Shown piece after piece: positions 49,127 through 62,200 of a DNA stretch of 64,000 nucleotides. Numbering within the stretch: the stretch's first letter is position 1; each line of letters starts with the position of its first letter. The notes beneath the pieces are model-generated. The model was not told where the DNA came from. It was given only the letters and a program-made list of their open reading frames with translations, and made no database searches. Origin of the DNA: Morinoia aosen. Lineage: Eukaryota; Arthropoda; Malacostraca; Amphipoda; Talitridae. Both the position numbers and the translations under genes were made by a program. The DNA is taken from the NCBI GenBank assembly GCA_030386875.1, contig CM059560.1, positions 45,674,757 through 45,738,756 on the forward strand, written 5' to 3'.

Positions 49127-49694
49127 CCTTCTGTACTCCTTTGTACGCTGTAGAGATACCTTCTGTACTCCTTTGTGCGCTGTAGAGATACCTTCTGTAC
49201 TCCTTTGACGCTGTAGAGATACCTTCTGTACTCCTTTGTACGCTGTAGAGATACTTCGTGTACTCCTTTTTACGTTCTAGAGATATTTCCTGTACTCCTT
49301 TGTGCGCTGTAGAGATACCTTCTGTACTCCTTTGTGCGCTGTAGAGATACCTTTTGTACTCCTTTGTGCGCTGTAGAGATACCTTCTGTACTCCTTTGTG
49401 CGCTGTAGAGATACCTTCTGTACTCCTTTGTGCGCTGTAGAGACACCTCGTGTACTCCTTTGTACGCTGTAGAGATACCTTCTGTACTCCTTTGTGCGCT
49501 GTAGAGATACCTTCTGTACTCCTTTGAACGCTGTAGAGATACCTTCTGTACTCCTTTGTGCGCTGTAGAGATACCTCGTGTACTCCTTTGTACGTTCTAG
49601 AGATATTTCCTGTACTCCTTTGTGCGCTGTAGAGATTCCTTCTGTACTCCTTTGTGCGCTGTAGAGATACCTTCTGTACTCCTTTGTGCGCTGT
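49127..49694. repeat. Internal 0.57-kb repeat, copy 2
   Basis: Partner of 46,310-46,877. It differs by private changes such as AGACACCTCG near 49,441 and CTGTAGAG where copy 1 has GCTCTAGAG near 46,747. The monomer orders part after the A run following the C monomer at 49,599, since copy 1 leads into the 35-bp monomer and this copy does not. Confidence 0.78.
49184..49214. repeat. 31-bp monomer (TTTGACGCT deletion), third
   Basis: Copy of the 46,367 lesion inside the 0.57-kb internal repeat, followed by the same ACTTCGTG and TTTTTACGTTCT variants. Duplicated near 61,078. Confidence 0.93.
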
Positions 49695-52600
49695 AGAGAT
49701 ACCTTCTGTACTCCTTTGTGCGCTGTAGAGATACCTTCTGTACTTCTTTGTGCGCTGTAGAGATACCTCGTGTACTCCTTTGTACGTTCTAGAGATATTT
49801 CCTGTACTCCTTTGTGCGCTGAAGAGATACCTTCTGTACTCCTTTGTGCGCTGTAGAGATGCCTTCTGTACTCCTTTGCGCGCTGTAGAGATACCTTCTG
49901 TACTCCTTTGTACGCTGTAGAGATACCTTCTGTACTCCTTTGTGCGCTGTAGAGATACCTTCTGTACTCCTTTGTACGCTGTAGAGATACCTCGTGTACT
50001 CCTTTGTACGTTCTAGAGGTATTTCCTGTACTCCTTTGTGCGCTGTAGAGATACCTTCTGTACTCCTTTGTGCGCTGTAGAGATGCCTTCTGTACTCCTT
50101 TGTGCGCTGTAGAGATACCTTCTGTACTCCTTTGTACGCTGTAGAGATTCCTTCTGTACTCCTTTGTGCGCTGTAGAGATACCTTCTGTACTCCTTTGTG
50201 CGCTGTAGAGATACCTTCTGTTCTCCGTTGTACGCTGTAGAGATACCTCGTGTACTCCTTTGTACGTTCTAGAGATATTTCCTGTACTCCTTTGTGCGCT
50301 GTAGAGATACCTTCTGTACTTCTTTGTGCGCTGTAGAGATACCTTCTGTACTCCTTTGTGCGCTGTAGAGATACCTTCTGTACTCCTTTGTACGCTGTAG
50401 AGATACCTTCTGTACTCCTTTGTGCGCTGTAGAGATACCTTCTGTACTCCTTTGTACGCTGTAGAGATACCTCGTGTAATCCTTTGTACGTTCTAGAGAT
50501 ATTTCCTGTACTCCTTTGTGCGCTGTAGAGATACCTTCTGTACTCCTTTGTGCGCTGTAGAGATACCTTCTGTACTCCTCTGTGCGCTGTAGAGATACCT
50601 TCTGTACTCCTTTGTACGCTGTAGAGAACCCTTCTGTACTCCTTTGTGCGCTGTAGAGATACCTTCTGTACTCCTTTGTACGCTGTAGAGATACCTCGTG
50701 TACTCCTTTGTACGTTCTAGAGATATTTCCTGTACTCCTTTGTGCGCTGTAGAGATACCTTCTGTACTCCTTTGTGCGCTGTAGAGATACCTTCTGTACT
50801 CCTTTGTACGCTGTAGAGATACCTTCTGTACTCCTTTGTGCGCTGTAGAGATACCTTCTGTACTCCTTTGTACGCCGTAGAGATACCTCGTGTACTCCTT
50901 TGTACGTTCTAGAGATATTTCCTGTACTCCTTTGTGCGCTGTAGAGATACCTTCTGTACTCCATTGTGCGCTGTAGAGATACCTTCTGTACTCCTTTGTG
51001 CGCTGTTGAGATACCTTCTGTACTCCTTTGTGCGCTGTAGAGATACCTTCTGTACTCCTTTGTGCGCTGTAGAGATACCTTCTGTACTCCTTTGTGCGCT
51101 GTAGAGATACCTTCTGTACTCCTTTGTGCGCTGTAGAGATACCTTCTGTACTCCTTTGTACGCTGTAGAGATACCTCGTGTACTCCTTTGTGCGCTGTAG
51201 AGATACCTTCTGTACTCCTTTGTGCGCTGTTGAGATACCTTCTGTACTCCTTTGTGCGCTGTAGAGATACCTTCTGTACTCCTTAGTGCGCTGTAGAGAT
51301 ACCTTCTGTACTCCTTTGTGCGCTGTAGAGATACCTTCTGTACTCCTTTGTGCGCTGTAGAGATACCTTCTGTACTCCTTTGTGCGCTGTAGAGATACCT
51401 CATGTACTCCTTTGTACGCTGTAGAGATACCTTCTGCACTCCTTTGTACGCTGTAGAGATACCTCGTGTACTCCTTTGTGCGCTGTAGAGATACCTTCTG
51501 TACTCCTTTGTACGCTGTAGAGATACCTCGTGTACTCCTTTGTACGTTCTAGAGATATTTCCTGTACTCCTTTGTGCGCTGTAGAGATACCTTCTGTACT
51601 CCTTTGTGCGCTGTAGAGATACCTTCTGTACTCCTTTGTGCGCTGTAGAGATACCTTCTGTACTCCTTTGTGCGCTGTAGAGATACCTTCTGTACTCCTT
51701 TGTACGCTGTAGAGATACCTCGTGTACTCCTTTGTACGTTCTAGAGATATTTCCTGTACTCCTTTGTGCGCTGTAGAGATACCTTCTGTACTCCTTTGTG
51801 CGCTGTAGAGATACCTTCTGTACTCCTTTGTGCGCTGTAGAGATACCTCGTGTACTCCTTTGTACGCTGTAGAGATACCTTCTGTACTCCTTTGTGCGCT
51901 GTAGAGATACCTTCTGTACTCCTTTGTGCGCTGTAGAGATACCTTCTGTACTCCTTTGTGCGCTGTAGAGATACCTTCTGTACTCTTTTGTGCGCTGTAG
52001 AGATACCTCGTGTACTCCTTTGTACGCTGTAGAGATACCTTCTGTACTCCTTTGTGCGCTGTAGAGATACCTTCTGTACTCCTTTGTGCGCTGTAGAGAT
52101 ACCTTCTGTACTCCTTTGTGCGCTGTAGAGATACCTTCTGTACTCCTTTGTGCGCTGTAGAGATACCTTCTGTACTCCTTTGTGCGCTGTAGAGATACCT
52201 CGTGTACTCCTTTGTACGTTCGAGAGATATTTCCTGTACTCCTTTGTGCGCTGTAGAGATACCTTCTGTACTCCTTTGTGCGCTGTAGAGATACCTTCTG
52301 TACTCCTTTGTGCGCTGTAGAGATACCTCGTGTACTCCTTTGTACGTTCTAGAGATATTTCCTGTACTCCTTTGTGCGCTGTAGAGATACCTTCTGTACT
52401 CCTTTGTGCGCTGTAGAGATACCTTCTGTACTCCTTTGTACGCTGTAGAGATACCTCGTGTACTCCTTTGTACGTTCTAGAGATATTTCCTGTACTCCTT
52501 TGTGCGCTGTAGAGATACCTTCTGTACTCCTTTGTGCGCTGTAGAGATACCTTCTGTACTCCTTTGTGCGCTGTAGAGATACCTTCTGTACTCCTTTGTG

Positions 52601-53289
52601 CGCTGTAGAGATACCTTCTGTACTCCTTTGTACGTTCTAGAGATATTTCCTGTACTCCTTTGTGCGCTGTAGAGATACCTTCTGTACTCCTTTGTACGCT
52701 GTAGAGATACCTCGTGTACTCCTTTGTACGTTCTAGAGATATTTCCTGTACTCCTTTGTGCGCTGTAGAGATACCTTCTGTACTTCTTTGTGCGCTGTAG
52801 AGATACCTTCTGTACTCCTTTGTGCGCTGTAGAGATACCTTCTGTACTCCTTTGTACGCTGTAGAGATACCTCGTGTACTCCTTTGTACGTTCTAGAGAT
52901 ATTTCCTGTACTCCTTTGTGCGCTGTAGAGATACCTTCTCTACTCCTTTGTGCGCTGTAGAGATACCTTCTGTACTCCTTTGTGCGCTGTAGAGATACCT
53001 TCTGTACTCCTTTGTACGCTGTAGAGATACCTCGTGTACTCCTTTGTACGTTCTAGAGAAATTTCCTGTACTCCTTTGTGCGCTGTAGAGATACTTTCTG
53101 TACTCCTTTGTGCGCTGTAGAGATACCTTCTGTACTCCTTTGTGCGCTGTAGAGATACCTTCTGTACTCCTTTGTACGCTGTTGAGATACCTTCTGTACT
53201 CCTTTGTGCGCTGTAGAGATACCTTCTGTACTTCTTTGTACGCTGTAGAGATACCTCGTGTACTCCTTTGTACGTTCTAGAGATATTTC

Positions 53290-56200
53290 CTGTACTCCTT
53301 TGTGCGCTGTAGAGATACCTTCTGTACTCCTTTGTACGCTGTAGAGATACCTTCTGTACTCCTTTGTACGCTGTAGAGATACCTCGTGTACTCCTTTGTA
53401 CGTTCTAGAGATATTTCCTGTACTCCTTTGTGCGCTGTAGAGATACCTTCTGTACTCCTTTGTGCGCTATAGAGATACCTTCTGTACTCCTTTTTGCGCT
53501 GTAGAGATACCTTCTGTACTCCTTTGTACGCTGTAGAGATACCTTCTGTACTCCTTTGTGCGCTGTAGAGATACCTTCTGTACTCCTTTGTACGCTGTAG
53601 AGATACCTTCTGTACTCCTTTGTACGCTGTAGAGATACCTCGTGTACTCCTTTGTACGTTCTGGAGATATTTCCTGTACTCCCTTGTGCGCTGTAGAGAT
53701 ACCTTCTGTACTCCTTTTTGCGCTGTAGAGATACCTTCTGTACTCCTTTGTACGCTGTAGAGATACCTTCTCTACTCCTTTGTGCGCTGTAGAGATACCT
53801 TCTGTACTCTTTTGTGCGCTGTAGAGATACCTTCTGTACTCCTTTGTACGCTGTAGAGATACCTCGTGTACTCCTTTGTACGTTCTAGAGATATTTCCTG
53901 TACTCCTTTGTGCGGTGTAGAGATACCTTCTGTACTCCTTTGTGCGCTGTAGAGATACCTTCTGTACTCCTTTGTGCGCTGTAGAGATACCTTCTGTACT
54001 CCTTTGTACGCTGTAGAGATACCTTCTGTACTCCTTTGTGCGCTGTAGAGATACCTTCTGTACTCCTTTGTACGCTGTAGAGATACCTCGTGTACTCCTT
54101 TGTACGTTCTAGAGGTATTTCCTGTACTCCTTTGTGCGCTGTAGAGATACCTTCTGTACTCCTTTGTGCGCTGTAGAGATACCTTCTGTACTCCTTTGTG
54201 CGCTGTTGAGATACTTTCTGTACTCCTTTGTACGCTGTAGAGATACCTTCTGTACTCCTTTGTGCGCTGTAGAGATACCTTCTGTACTCCTTTGTACGCT
54301 GTAGAGATACCTCGTGTACTCCTTTGTACGTTCTAGAGATATTTCCTGTACTCCTTTGTGCGCTGTAGAGATACTTTCTGTACTCCTTTGTGCGCTGTAC
54401 AGATACCTTCTGTACTCCTTTGTGCGCTGTAGAGATACCTTCTGTACTCCTTTGTGCGCTGTAGAGATACCTTCTGTACTCCTTTGTACGCTGTAGAGAT
54501 ACCTTCTGTACTCCTTTGTGCGCTGTAAAGATACCTTCTGTACTCCTTTGTACGCTGTAGAGATACCTCGTGTACTCCTTTGTACGTTCTAGAGATATTT
54601 CCTGTACTCCTTTGTGCGCTGTAGAGTTACCTTCTGTACTCCTTTGTGCGCTGTAGAGATACCTTCTGTACTCCTTTGTGCGCTGTAGAGATACCTTCTG
54701 TACTCCTTTGTACGCTGTAGAGATACCTTCTGTACTCCTTTGTGCGCTGTAGAGATACCTTCTGTACTCCTTTGTGCGCTGTAGAGATACCTTCTGTACT
54801 CCTTTGTACGCTGTATAGATACCTCGTGTACTCCTTTGTACGTTCTAGAGATATTTCCTGTACTCCTTTGTGCGCTGTAGAGATACCTTCTGTACTCCTT
54901 TGTGCGCTGTAGAGATACCTTTTGTACTCCTTTGTGCGCTGTAGAGATACCTTCTGTACTCCTTTGTACGCTGTATAGATACCTTCTGTACTCCTTTGTG
55001 CGCTGTAGAGATACCTTCTGTACTCCTTTGTACGCTGTAGAGATACCTCGTGTACTCCTTTGTACGTTCTAGATTTATTTCCTGTACTCCTTTGTGCGCT
55101 GTAGAGATACCTTCTGTACTCCTTTGTGCGCTGTAGAGATACCTTCTGTACTCCTTTGTACGCTGTATAGATACCTCGTGTACTCCTTTGTACGTTCTAG
55201 AGATATTTCCTGTACTCCTTTGTGCGCTGTAGAGATACCTTCTGTACTCCTTTGTGCGCTGTAGAGATACCTTCTGTACTCCTTTGTGCGCTGTAGAGAT
55301 ACCTCGTGTACTCCTTTGTACGCTGTAGAGATACCTTCTGTACTCCTTTGTACGCTGTAGAGATACCTCGTGTACTCCTTTGTGCGCTGTAGAGATACCT
55401 TCTGTACTCCTTTGTGCGCTGTAGAGATACCTTCTGTACTCCTTTGTGCGCTGTAGAGATACCTTCTGTACTCCTTTGTGCGCTGTAGAGATACCTTCTG
55501 TACTCCTTTGTGCGCTGTAGAGATACCTTCTGTACTCCTTTGTGCGCTGTAGAGATACCTTCTGTACTCCTTTGTGCGCTGTAGAGATACCTTCTGTACT
55601 CCTTTGTGCGCTGTAGAGATACCTCGTGTACTCCTTTGTACGCTGTAGAGATACCTTCTGTACTCCTTTGTGCGCTGTAGAGATACCTTCTGTACTCCTT
55701 TGAACGCTGTAGAGATACCTTCTGTACTCCTTTGTGCGCTGTAGAGATACCTCGTGTACTCCTTTGTACGTTCTAGAGATATTTCATGTACTCCTTTGTG
55801 CGCTGTAGAGATTCCTTCTGTACTCCTTTGTGCGCTGTAGAGATACCTTCTGTACTCCTTTGTGCGCTGTAGAGATACCTTCTGTACTCCTTTGTGCGCT
55901 GTAGAGATACCTTCTGTACTCCTTTGTGCGCTGTAGAGATACCTCGTGTACTCCTTTGTACGTTCTAGAGATATTTCCTGTACTCCTTTGTGCGCTGTAG
56001 AGATACCTTCTGTACTCCTTTGTGCGCTGTAGAGATACCTTCTGTACTCCTTTGCGCGCTGTAGAGATACCTTCTGTACTCCTTTTTACGCTGTAGAGAT
56101 ACCTTCTGTACTCCTTTTTGCGCTGTAGAGATACCTTCTGTACTCCTTTGTACGCTGTAGAGATACCTCGTGTACTCCTTTGTACGTTCTAGAGATATTT

Positions 56201-59200
56201 CCTGTACTCCTTTGTGCGCTGTAGAGATACCTTCTGTACTCCTTTGTGCGCTGTAGAGATACCTTCTGTACTCCTTTGTGCGCTGTAGAGATACCTTCTG
56301 TACTCCTTTGTGCGCTGTAGAGATACCTTCTGTACTCCTTTGTACGCTGTAGAGATACCTTCTGTACTCCTTTGTGCGCTGTAGAGATACCTTCTGTACT
56401 CCTTTGTGCGCTGTAGAGATACCTTCTGTACTTCTTTGTACGCTGTAGAGATACCTCGTGTACTCCTTTGTACGTTCTAGAGATATTTCCTGTACTCCTT
56501 TGTGCGCTGTAGAGATACCTTCTGTACTCCTTTGTGCGCTGTAGAGATACCTTCTGTACTCCTTTGTGCGCTGTAGAGATACCTTCTGTACTCCTTTGTA
56601 CGCTGTAGAGATACCTTCTGTACTCCTTTGTGCGCTGTAGAGATACCTTCTGTACTCCTTTGTACGCTGTAGAGATACCTCGTGTACTCCTTTGTACGTT
56701 CTAGAGATATTTCCTGTACTCCTTTGTGCGCTGTAGAGATACCTTCTGCACTCCTTTGTGCGCTGTAGAGATACCTTCTGTACTCCTTTGTGCGCTGTAG
56801 AGATACCTTCTGTACTCCTTTGTACGCTGTAGAGATACCTTCTGTACTCCTTTGTGCGCTGTAGAGATACCTTCTGTACTCCTTTGTACGCTGTAGAGAT
56901 ACCTCGTGTACTCCTTTGTGCGCTGTAGAGATACCTTCTGTACTCCTTTGTACGCTGTAGAGATACCTCGTGTACTCCTTTGTACGTTCTAGAGATATTT
57001 CCTGTACTCCTTTGTGCGCTGTAGAGATACCTTCTGTACTCCTTTGTGCGCTGTAAAGATACCTTCTGTACTCCTTTGTGCGCTGTAGAGATACCTTCTG
57101 TACTCCTTTGTACGCTGTAGAGATACCTTCTGTACTCCTTTGTACGCTGTAGAGATACCTCGTGTACTCCTTTGTACGTTCTAGAGATATTTCCTGTACT
57201 CCTTTGTGCGCTGTAGAGATACCTTCTGTACTCCTTTGTGCGCTGTAAAGATACCTTCTGTACTCCTTTGTGCGCTGTAGAGATACCTTCTGTACTCCTT
57301 TGTACGCTGTAGAGATACCTTCTGTACTCCTTTGTGCGCTGTAGAGATACCTTCTGTACTCCTTTGTACGCTGTAGAGATACCTTCTGTACTCCTTTGTA
57401 CGCTGTAGAGATACCTCGTGTACTCCTTTGTACGTTCTAGAGATTTTTCCTGTACTCCTTTGTGCGCTGTAGAGATACCTTCTGTACTCCTTTGTGCGCT
57501 ATAGAGATACCTTCTGTACTCCTTTTTGCGCTGTAGAGATACCTTCTGTACTCCTTTGTACGCTGTAGAGATACCTTCTGTACTCCTTTGTGCGCTGTAG
57601 AGATACCTTCTGTACTCCTTTGTACGCTGTAGAGATACCTTCTGTACTCCTTTGTACGCTGTAGAGATACCTCGTGTACTCCTTTGTACGTTCTAGAGAT
57701 ATTTCCTGTACTCCCTTGTGCGCTGTAGAGATACCTTCTGTACTCCTTTGTGTGCTGTAGAGATACCTTCTGTACTCCTTTGTACGCTGTAGAGATACCT
57801 TCTGTACTCCTTTGTGCGCTGTAGAGATACCTTCTGTACTCTTTTGTGCGCTGTAGAGATACCTTCTGTACTCCTTTGTACGCTGTAGAGATACCTCGTG
57901 TACTCCTTTGTACATTCTAGAGATATTTCCTGTACTCCTTTGTGCGCTGTAGAGATACCTTCTGTACTCCTTTGTGCGCTGTAGAGATACCTTCTGTACT
58001 CCTTTGTGCGCTGTAGAGATACCTTCTGTACTCCTTTGTACGCTGTAGAGATACCTTCTGTACTCCTTTGTGCGCTGTAGAGATACCTTCTGTACTCCTT
58101 TGTACGCTGTAGAGTTACCTCGTGTACTCCTTTGTACGTTCTAGAGATATTTCCTGTACTCCTTTGTGCGCTGTAGAGATACCTTCTGTACTCCTTTGTG
58201 CGCTGTAGAGATACCTTCTGTACTCCTTTGTGCGCTGTAGAGATACCTTCTGTACTCCTTTGACGCTGTAGAGATACCTTCTGTACTCCTTTGTACGCTG
58301 TAGAGATACTTCGTGTACTCCTTTTTACGTTCTAGAGATATTTCCTGTACTCCTTTGTGCGCTGTAGAGATACCTTCTGTACTCCTTTGTGCGCTGTAGA
58401 GATACCTTTTGTACTCCTTTGTGCGCTGTAGAGATACCTTCTGTACTCCTTTGTGCGCTGTAGAGATACCTTCTGTACTCCTTTGTGCGCTGTAGAGATA
58501 CCTCGTGTACTCCTTTGTACGCTGTAGAGATACCTTCTGTACTCCTTTGTGCGCTGTAGAGATACCTTCTGTACTCCTTTGAACGCTGTAGAGATACCTT
58601 CTGTACTCCTTTGTGCGCTCTAGAGATACCTCGTGTACTCCTTTGTACGTTCTAGAGATATTTCCTGTACTCCTTTGTGCGCTGTAGAGATACCTTCTGT
58701 ACTCCTTTGTGCGCTGTAGAGATACCTTCTGTACTCCTTTGTGCGCTGTAGAGATGATACCTTCTGTACTCCTTTGTGCGCTGTAGAGATACCTTCTGTA
58801 GTCCTTTGTACGCTGTAGAGATACCTTCTGTACTCCTTTGTGCGCTGTAGAGATACCTTCTGTACTCCTTTGTGCGCTGTAGAGATACCTTCTGTACTTC
58901 TTTGTACGCTGTAGAGATACCTCGTGTACTCCTTTGTACGTTCTGGAGATATTTCCTGTACTCCTTTGTGCGCTGTAGAGATACCTTCTGTACTCCTTTG
59001 TGCGCTGTAGAGATACCTTCTGTACTCCTTTGTGCGCTGTAGAGATACCTTCTGTACTGCTTTGTACGCTGTAGAGATACCTTCTGTACTCCTTTGTGCG
59101 CTGTAGAGATACCTTCTGTACTCCTTTGTACGCTGTAGAGATACCTCGTGTACTCCTTTGTACGTTCTAGAGATATTTCCTGTACTCCTTTGTGCGCTGT

Positions 59201-62200
59201 AGAGATACCTTCTGCACTCCTTTGTGCGCTGTGGAGATACCTTCTGTACTCCTTTGTGCGCTGTAGAGATACCTTCTGTACTCCTTTGTACGCTGTAGAG
59301 ATACCTTCTGTACTCCTTTGTGCGCTGTAGAGATACCTTCTGTACTCCTTTGTATGCTGTAGAGATACCTCGTGTACTCCTTTGTGCGCTGTAGAGATAC
59401 CTTCTGTACTCCTTTGTACGCTGTAGAGATACCTCGTGTACTCCTTTGTACGTTCTAGAGATATTTCCTGTACTCCTTTGTGCGCTGTAGAGATACCTTC
59501 TGTACTCCTTTGTGCGCTGTAAAGATACCTTCTGTACTCCTTTGTGCGCTGTAGAGATACCTTCTGTACTCCTTTGTACGCTGTAGAGATACCTTCTGTA
59601 CTCCTTTGTGCGCTGTAGAGATACCTTCTGTACTCCTTTGTACGCTGTAGAGATACCTTCTCTACTCCTTTGTACGCTGTAGAGATACCTCGTGTACTCC
59701 TTTGTACGTTCTAGAGATATTTCCTGTACTCCTTTGTGCGCTGCAGAGATACCTTCTGTACTCCTTTGTGCGCAATAGAGATACCTTCTGTACTCCTTTT
59801 TGCGCTGTAGAGATACCTTCTGTACTCCTTTGTACGCTGTAGAGATACCTTCTGTACTCCTTTGTGCGCTGTAGAGATACCTTCTGTACTCCTTTGTACG
59901 CTGTAGAGATACCTTCTGTACTCCTCTGTACGCTGTAGAGATACCTCGTGTACTCCTTTGTACGTTCTAGAGATATTTCCTGTACTCCCTTGTGCGCTGT
60001 AGAGATACCTTCTGTACTCCTTTGTGCGCTGTAGAGATACCTTCTGTACTCCTTTGTACGCTGTAGAGATACCTTCTGTACTCCTTTGTGCGCTGTAGAG
60101 ATACCTTCTGTACTCTTTTGTGCGCTGTAGAGATACCTTCTGTACTCCTTTGTACGCTGTAGAGATACCTCGTGTACTCCTTTGTACGTTCTAGAGATAT
60201 TTCCTGTACTCCTTTGTGCGCTGTAGAGATACCTTCTGTACTCCTTTGTGCGCTGTAGAGATACCTTCTGTACTCCTTTGTGCGCTGTAGAGATACCTTC
60301 TGTACTCCTTTGTACGCTGTAGAGATACCTTCTGTACTCCTTTGTGCGCTGTAGAGATACCTTCTGTACTCCTTTGTACGCTGTAGAGATACCTCGTGTA
60401 CTCCTTTGTACGTTCTAGAGATATTTCCTGTACTCCTTTTTGCGCTGTAGAGATACCTTCTGTACTCCTTTGTGCGCTGTAGAGATACCTTCTGTACACC
60501 TTTGTGCGCTGTAGAGATACTTTCTGTACTCCTTTGTACGCTGTAGAGATACCTTCTGTACTCCTTTGTGCGCTGTAGAGATACCTTCTGTACTCCTTTG
60601 TACGCTGTAGAGATACCTCGTGTACTCCTTTGTACGTTCTAGAGATATTTCCTGTACTCCTTTGTGCGCTGTAGAGATACTTTCTGTACTCCTTTGTGCG
60701 CTGTAGAGATACCTTCTGTACTCCTTTGACGCTGTAGAGATACCTTCTGTACTCCTTTGTGCGCTGTAGAGATACCTTCTGTACTCCTTTGTACGCTGTA
60801 GAGATACCTTCTGTACTCCTTTGTGCGCTGTAGAGATACCTTCTGTACTCCTTTGTACGCTGTAGAGATACCTCGTGTACTCCTTTGTACGTTCTAGAGA
60901 TATTTCCTGTACTCCTTTGTGCGCTGTAGAGTTACCTTCTGTACTCCTTTGTGCGCTGTAGAGATACCTTCTGTACTCCTTTGTGCGCTGTAGAGATACC
61001 TTCTGTACTCCTTTGTACGCTGTAGAGATACCTTCTGTACTCCTTTGTGCGCTGTAGAGATACCTTCTGTACTCCTTTGACGCTGTAGAGATACCTTCTG
61101 TACTCCTTTGTACGCTGTAGAGATACTTCGTGTACTCCTTTTTACGTTCTAGAGATATTTCCTGTACTCCTTTGTGCGCTGTAGAGATACCTTCTGTACT
61201 CCTTTGTGCGCTGTAGAGATACCTTTTGTACTCCTTTGTGCGCTGTAGAGATACCTTCTGTACTCCTTTGTGCGCTGTAGAGATACCTTCTGTACTCCTT
61301 TGTGCGCTGTAGAGACACCTCGTGTACTCCTTTGTACGCTGTAGAGATACCTTCTGTACTCCTTTGTGCGCTGTAGAGATACCTTCTGTACTCCTTTGAA
61401 CGCTGTAGAGATACCTTCTGTACTCCTTTGTGCGCTGTAGAGATACCTCGTGTACTCCTTTGTACGTTCTAGAGATATTTCCTGTACTCCTTTGTGCGCT
61501 GTAGAGATTCCTTCTGTACTCCTTTGTGCGCTGTAGAGATACCTTCTGTACTCCTTTGTGCGCTGTAGAGATACCTTCTGTACTCCTTTGTGCGCTGTAG
61601 AGATACCTTCTGTACTTCTTTGTGCGCTGTAGAGATACCTCGTGTACTCCTTTGTACGTTCTAGAGATATTTCCTGTACTCCTTTGTGCGCTGAAGAGAT
61701 ACCTTCTGTACTCCTTTGTGCGCTGTAGAGATGCCTTCTGTACTCCTTTGCGCGCTGTAGAGATACCTTCTGTACTCCTTTGTACGCTGTAGAGATACCT
61801 TCTGTACTCCTTTGTGCGCTGTAGAGATACCTTCTGTACTCCTTTGTACGCTGTAGAGATACCTCGTGTACTCCTTTGTACGTTCTAGAGGTATTTCCTG
61901 TACTCCTTTGTGCGCTGTAGAGATACCTTCTGTACTCCTTTGTGCGCTGTAGAGATGCCTTCTGTACTCCTTTGTGCGCTGTAGAGATACCTTCTGTACT
62001 CCTTTGTACGCTGTAGAGATTCCTTCTGTACTCCTTTGTGCGCTGTAGAGATACCTTCTGTACTCCTTTGTGCGCTGTAGAGATACCTTCTGTTCTCCGT
62101 TGTACGCTGTAGAGATACCTCGTGTACTCCTTTGTACGTTCTAGAGATATTTCCTGTACTCCTTTGTGCGCTGTAGAGATACCTTCTGTACTTCTTTGTG

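Larger units (their letters stand above)
41418..53289. repeat. 11,872-bp tandem duplication, copy 1
   Basis: A block of 371 monomers in net phase, repeated at +11,872. Left identity starts at 41,418/53,290. Just before that, 41,409 reads AGATACCTT and 53,281 reads AGATATTTCC. The unit contains the end of the 3,072 series, the 1.6-kb module at 43,327, regular 7/8-monomer repeats, four indel monomers, and an irregular A-rich tail from about 50.9 to 53.3 kb. No gene is present. Confidence 0.93.
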
